A stretch of DNA of 64,000 bases from Gyromitra esculenta. Taxonomy: Eukaryota; Ascomycota; Pezizomycetes; Pezizales; Discinaceae. Shown in pieces: positions 63,494 through 64,000 of this stretch; the stretch's first letter is position 1, and every line of letters begins with the position of its first letter. A model generated the notes under the pieces. That model was not told the origin of the DNA and ran no database searches. It saw only the letters and a list, made by a program, of their open reading frames with translations. The stretch spans positions 1,178,001 to 1,242,000 of the forward strand of contig JBCAML010000014.1 in NCBI GenBank assembly GCA_038503075.1, written 5' to 3'. The position numbers were made by a program, and so were the translations under genes.

Positions 63494-64000
63494 ATGGCAA
63501 CTACACAGTCCCCTGAGTCCTCTGCTCCTGCGCGAACAAAAAAGCCTCCAGCGCCAACTTCACTAGTGAAGAAAGATGAAACCCGTACACCGGCCGAAAT
63601 CAGCGCGGCGCTGCAACAGTATGGCCGTGGTGACAGGATCCCCGTTAAGGGTATCAAGGACAAGAAGCTTCGTGGAAACTTAAAGAAGCTGGAACACAAA
63701 TACAAAGCTGCGGCGACCAATGCGAAGGATGCGGAAATGCTATTGGAGGAAGATAAGGGTTATTTGGAGGCGGAGGGAATGGAGCGGACTTATAAGTTCT
63801 CACAGAGAGAGTTGGTAAAGGCGGTGGATGTGTCAACGGCGCAGAAGGCAAGTTCTGCTCATATCTTCATGTAGGGATTGAGGGCGAAGTGCTGACGGTT
63901 TTGTTGTGGGCTGTAGGGCTTTGAATTGAAACTACCGCTATTCGGATCATACGCAATGGATTACACGAGAAACGGACGGTACTTGCTCCTCGGAGGCCTG
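63494..64000 (+). CDS. UTP7: U3 snoRNP protein UTP7 (WDR46), 3' end outside window
   Basis: N-terminal part of Utp7, a WD-repeat member of the small-subunit processome in the nucleolus. The first in-frame ATG is 63494. The conserved pre-propeller region reads GDRIPVKGIKDKKLRGNLKK, LEHKYKAAATNAKDAEMLLE and EGMERTYKFSQRELVKAVDV, then across an intron GFELKLPLFGSYAMDYTRNG followed by the first WD blade RYLLLGGL at the window edge. The intron (63848-63916) uses a GC donor (AAG|GCAAGT) and an AG acceptor, the classic minor GC-AG form. The remaining WD repeats and BING4CT domain lie beyond base 64000. Confidence 0.9.

Overview
The window is nuclear DNA of a filamentous ascomycete (Pezizomycotina). 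Genes are split by many short GT-AG introns (about 50-110 nt, with CTAAC-type branch sites) and separated by long, fairly AT-rich gaps. Protein families are typical of that group: SLA2, a fungal RAC1, an Rgd1-type F-BAR RhoGAP, MED12, SOS7, a telobox Myb protein, ELP6 and APC5. I cannot name the species. Wide spacing and an old DNA-methyltransferase relic fit an early-diverging or repeat-bearing lineage, but that is inference.

Layout: 3' part of SLA2 (1-2519, +); a decayed DIM-2/Dnmt1-type DNA methyltransferase (4526-6180, -); NOP6-like RNA-binding protein (7036-7980, +); RAC1 GTPase (8450-9430, -); JMJD7-type JmjC hydroxylase (10886-12100, -); Rgd1-like F-BAR/RhoGAP (12992-15229, -); MED12 (18668-24094, -); pantothenate kinase (26101-27646, +); kinetochore SOS7 (27935-28858, +); a gap of about 3.3 kb with no long ORF; an orphan three-exon gene (32189-33369, -); an RS-rich splicing-type protein (34685-35966, -); a small DUF7704-type membrane protein (36226-36912, -); a Teb1-like telobox protein (37455-39537, +); ELP6 (40191-41170, +); APC5 (42209-44637, -); SNX3 (45285-45953, +); a 4.8 kb gap with decayed repeats; mitochondrial pyrimidine-nucleotide carrier RIM2 (50730-52124, -); a multi-spanning membrane protein (55293-57513, +); then a compact housekeeping block: eL21 (-), uS4 (+), SRP54 (-) and the start of UTP7 (+), arranged as divergent pairs.

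SLA2, a RhoGAP, APC5, eL21 and uS4 are genes I recall as neighbours of the mating-type (MAT) locus in other Pezizomycotina, so this looks like a MAT-flank segment. No intact MAT alpha-box or HMG gene, APN2 or COX13 was found here. Functional links inside the window are limited: RAC1 and an F-BAR/RhoGAP lie near one another, and several divergent promoters are shared (eL21/uS4, SRP54/UTP7, APC5/SNX3, DUF7704/TEB1-like). The eL21/uS4 promoter and the NOP6 upstream region carry AACCCTAA-type boxes, the kind of site bound by telobox proteins, one of which is encoded here.

Features most worth a second look: the in-frame-stopped methyltransferase, strong excess of the palindrome TACATGTA in non-coding DNA, a missing splice donor at the first intron of uS4, a start codon split by an intron in eL21, a minisatellite inside a MED12 intron, two decayed tandem arrays near 47-48.7 kb, and two orphan proteins.
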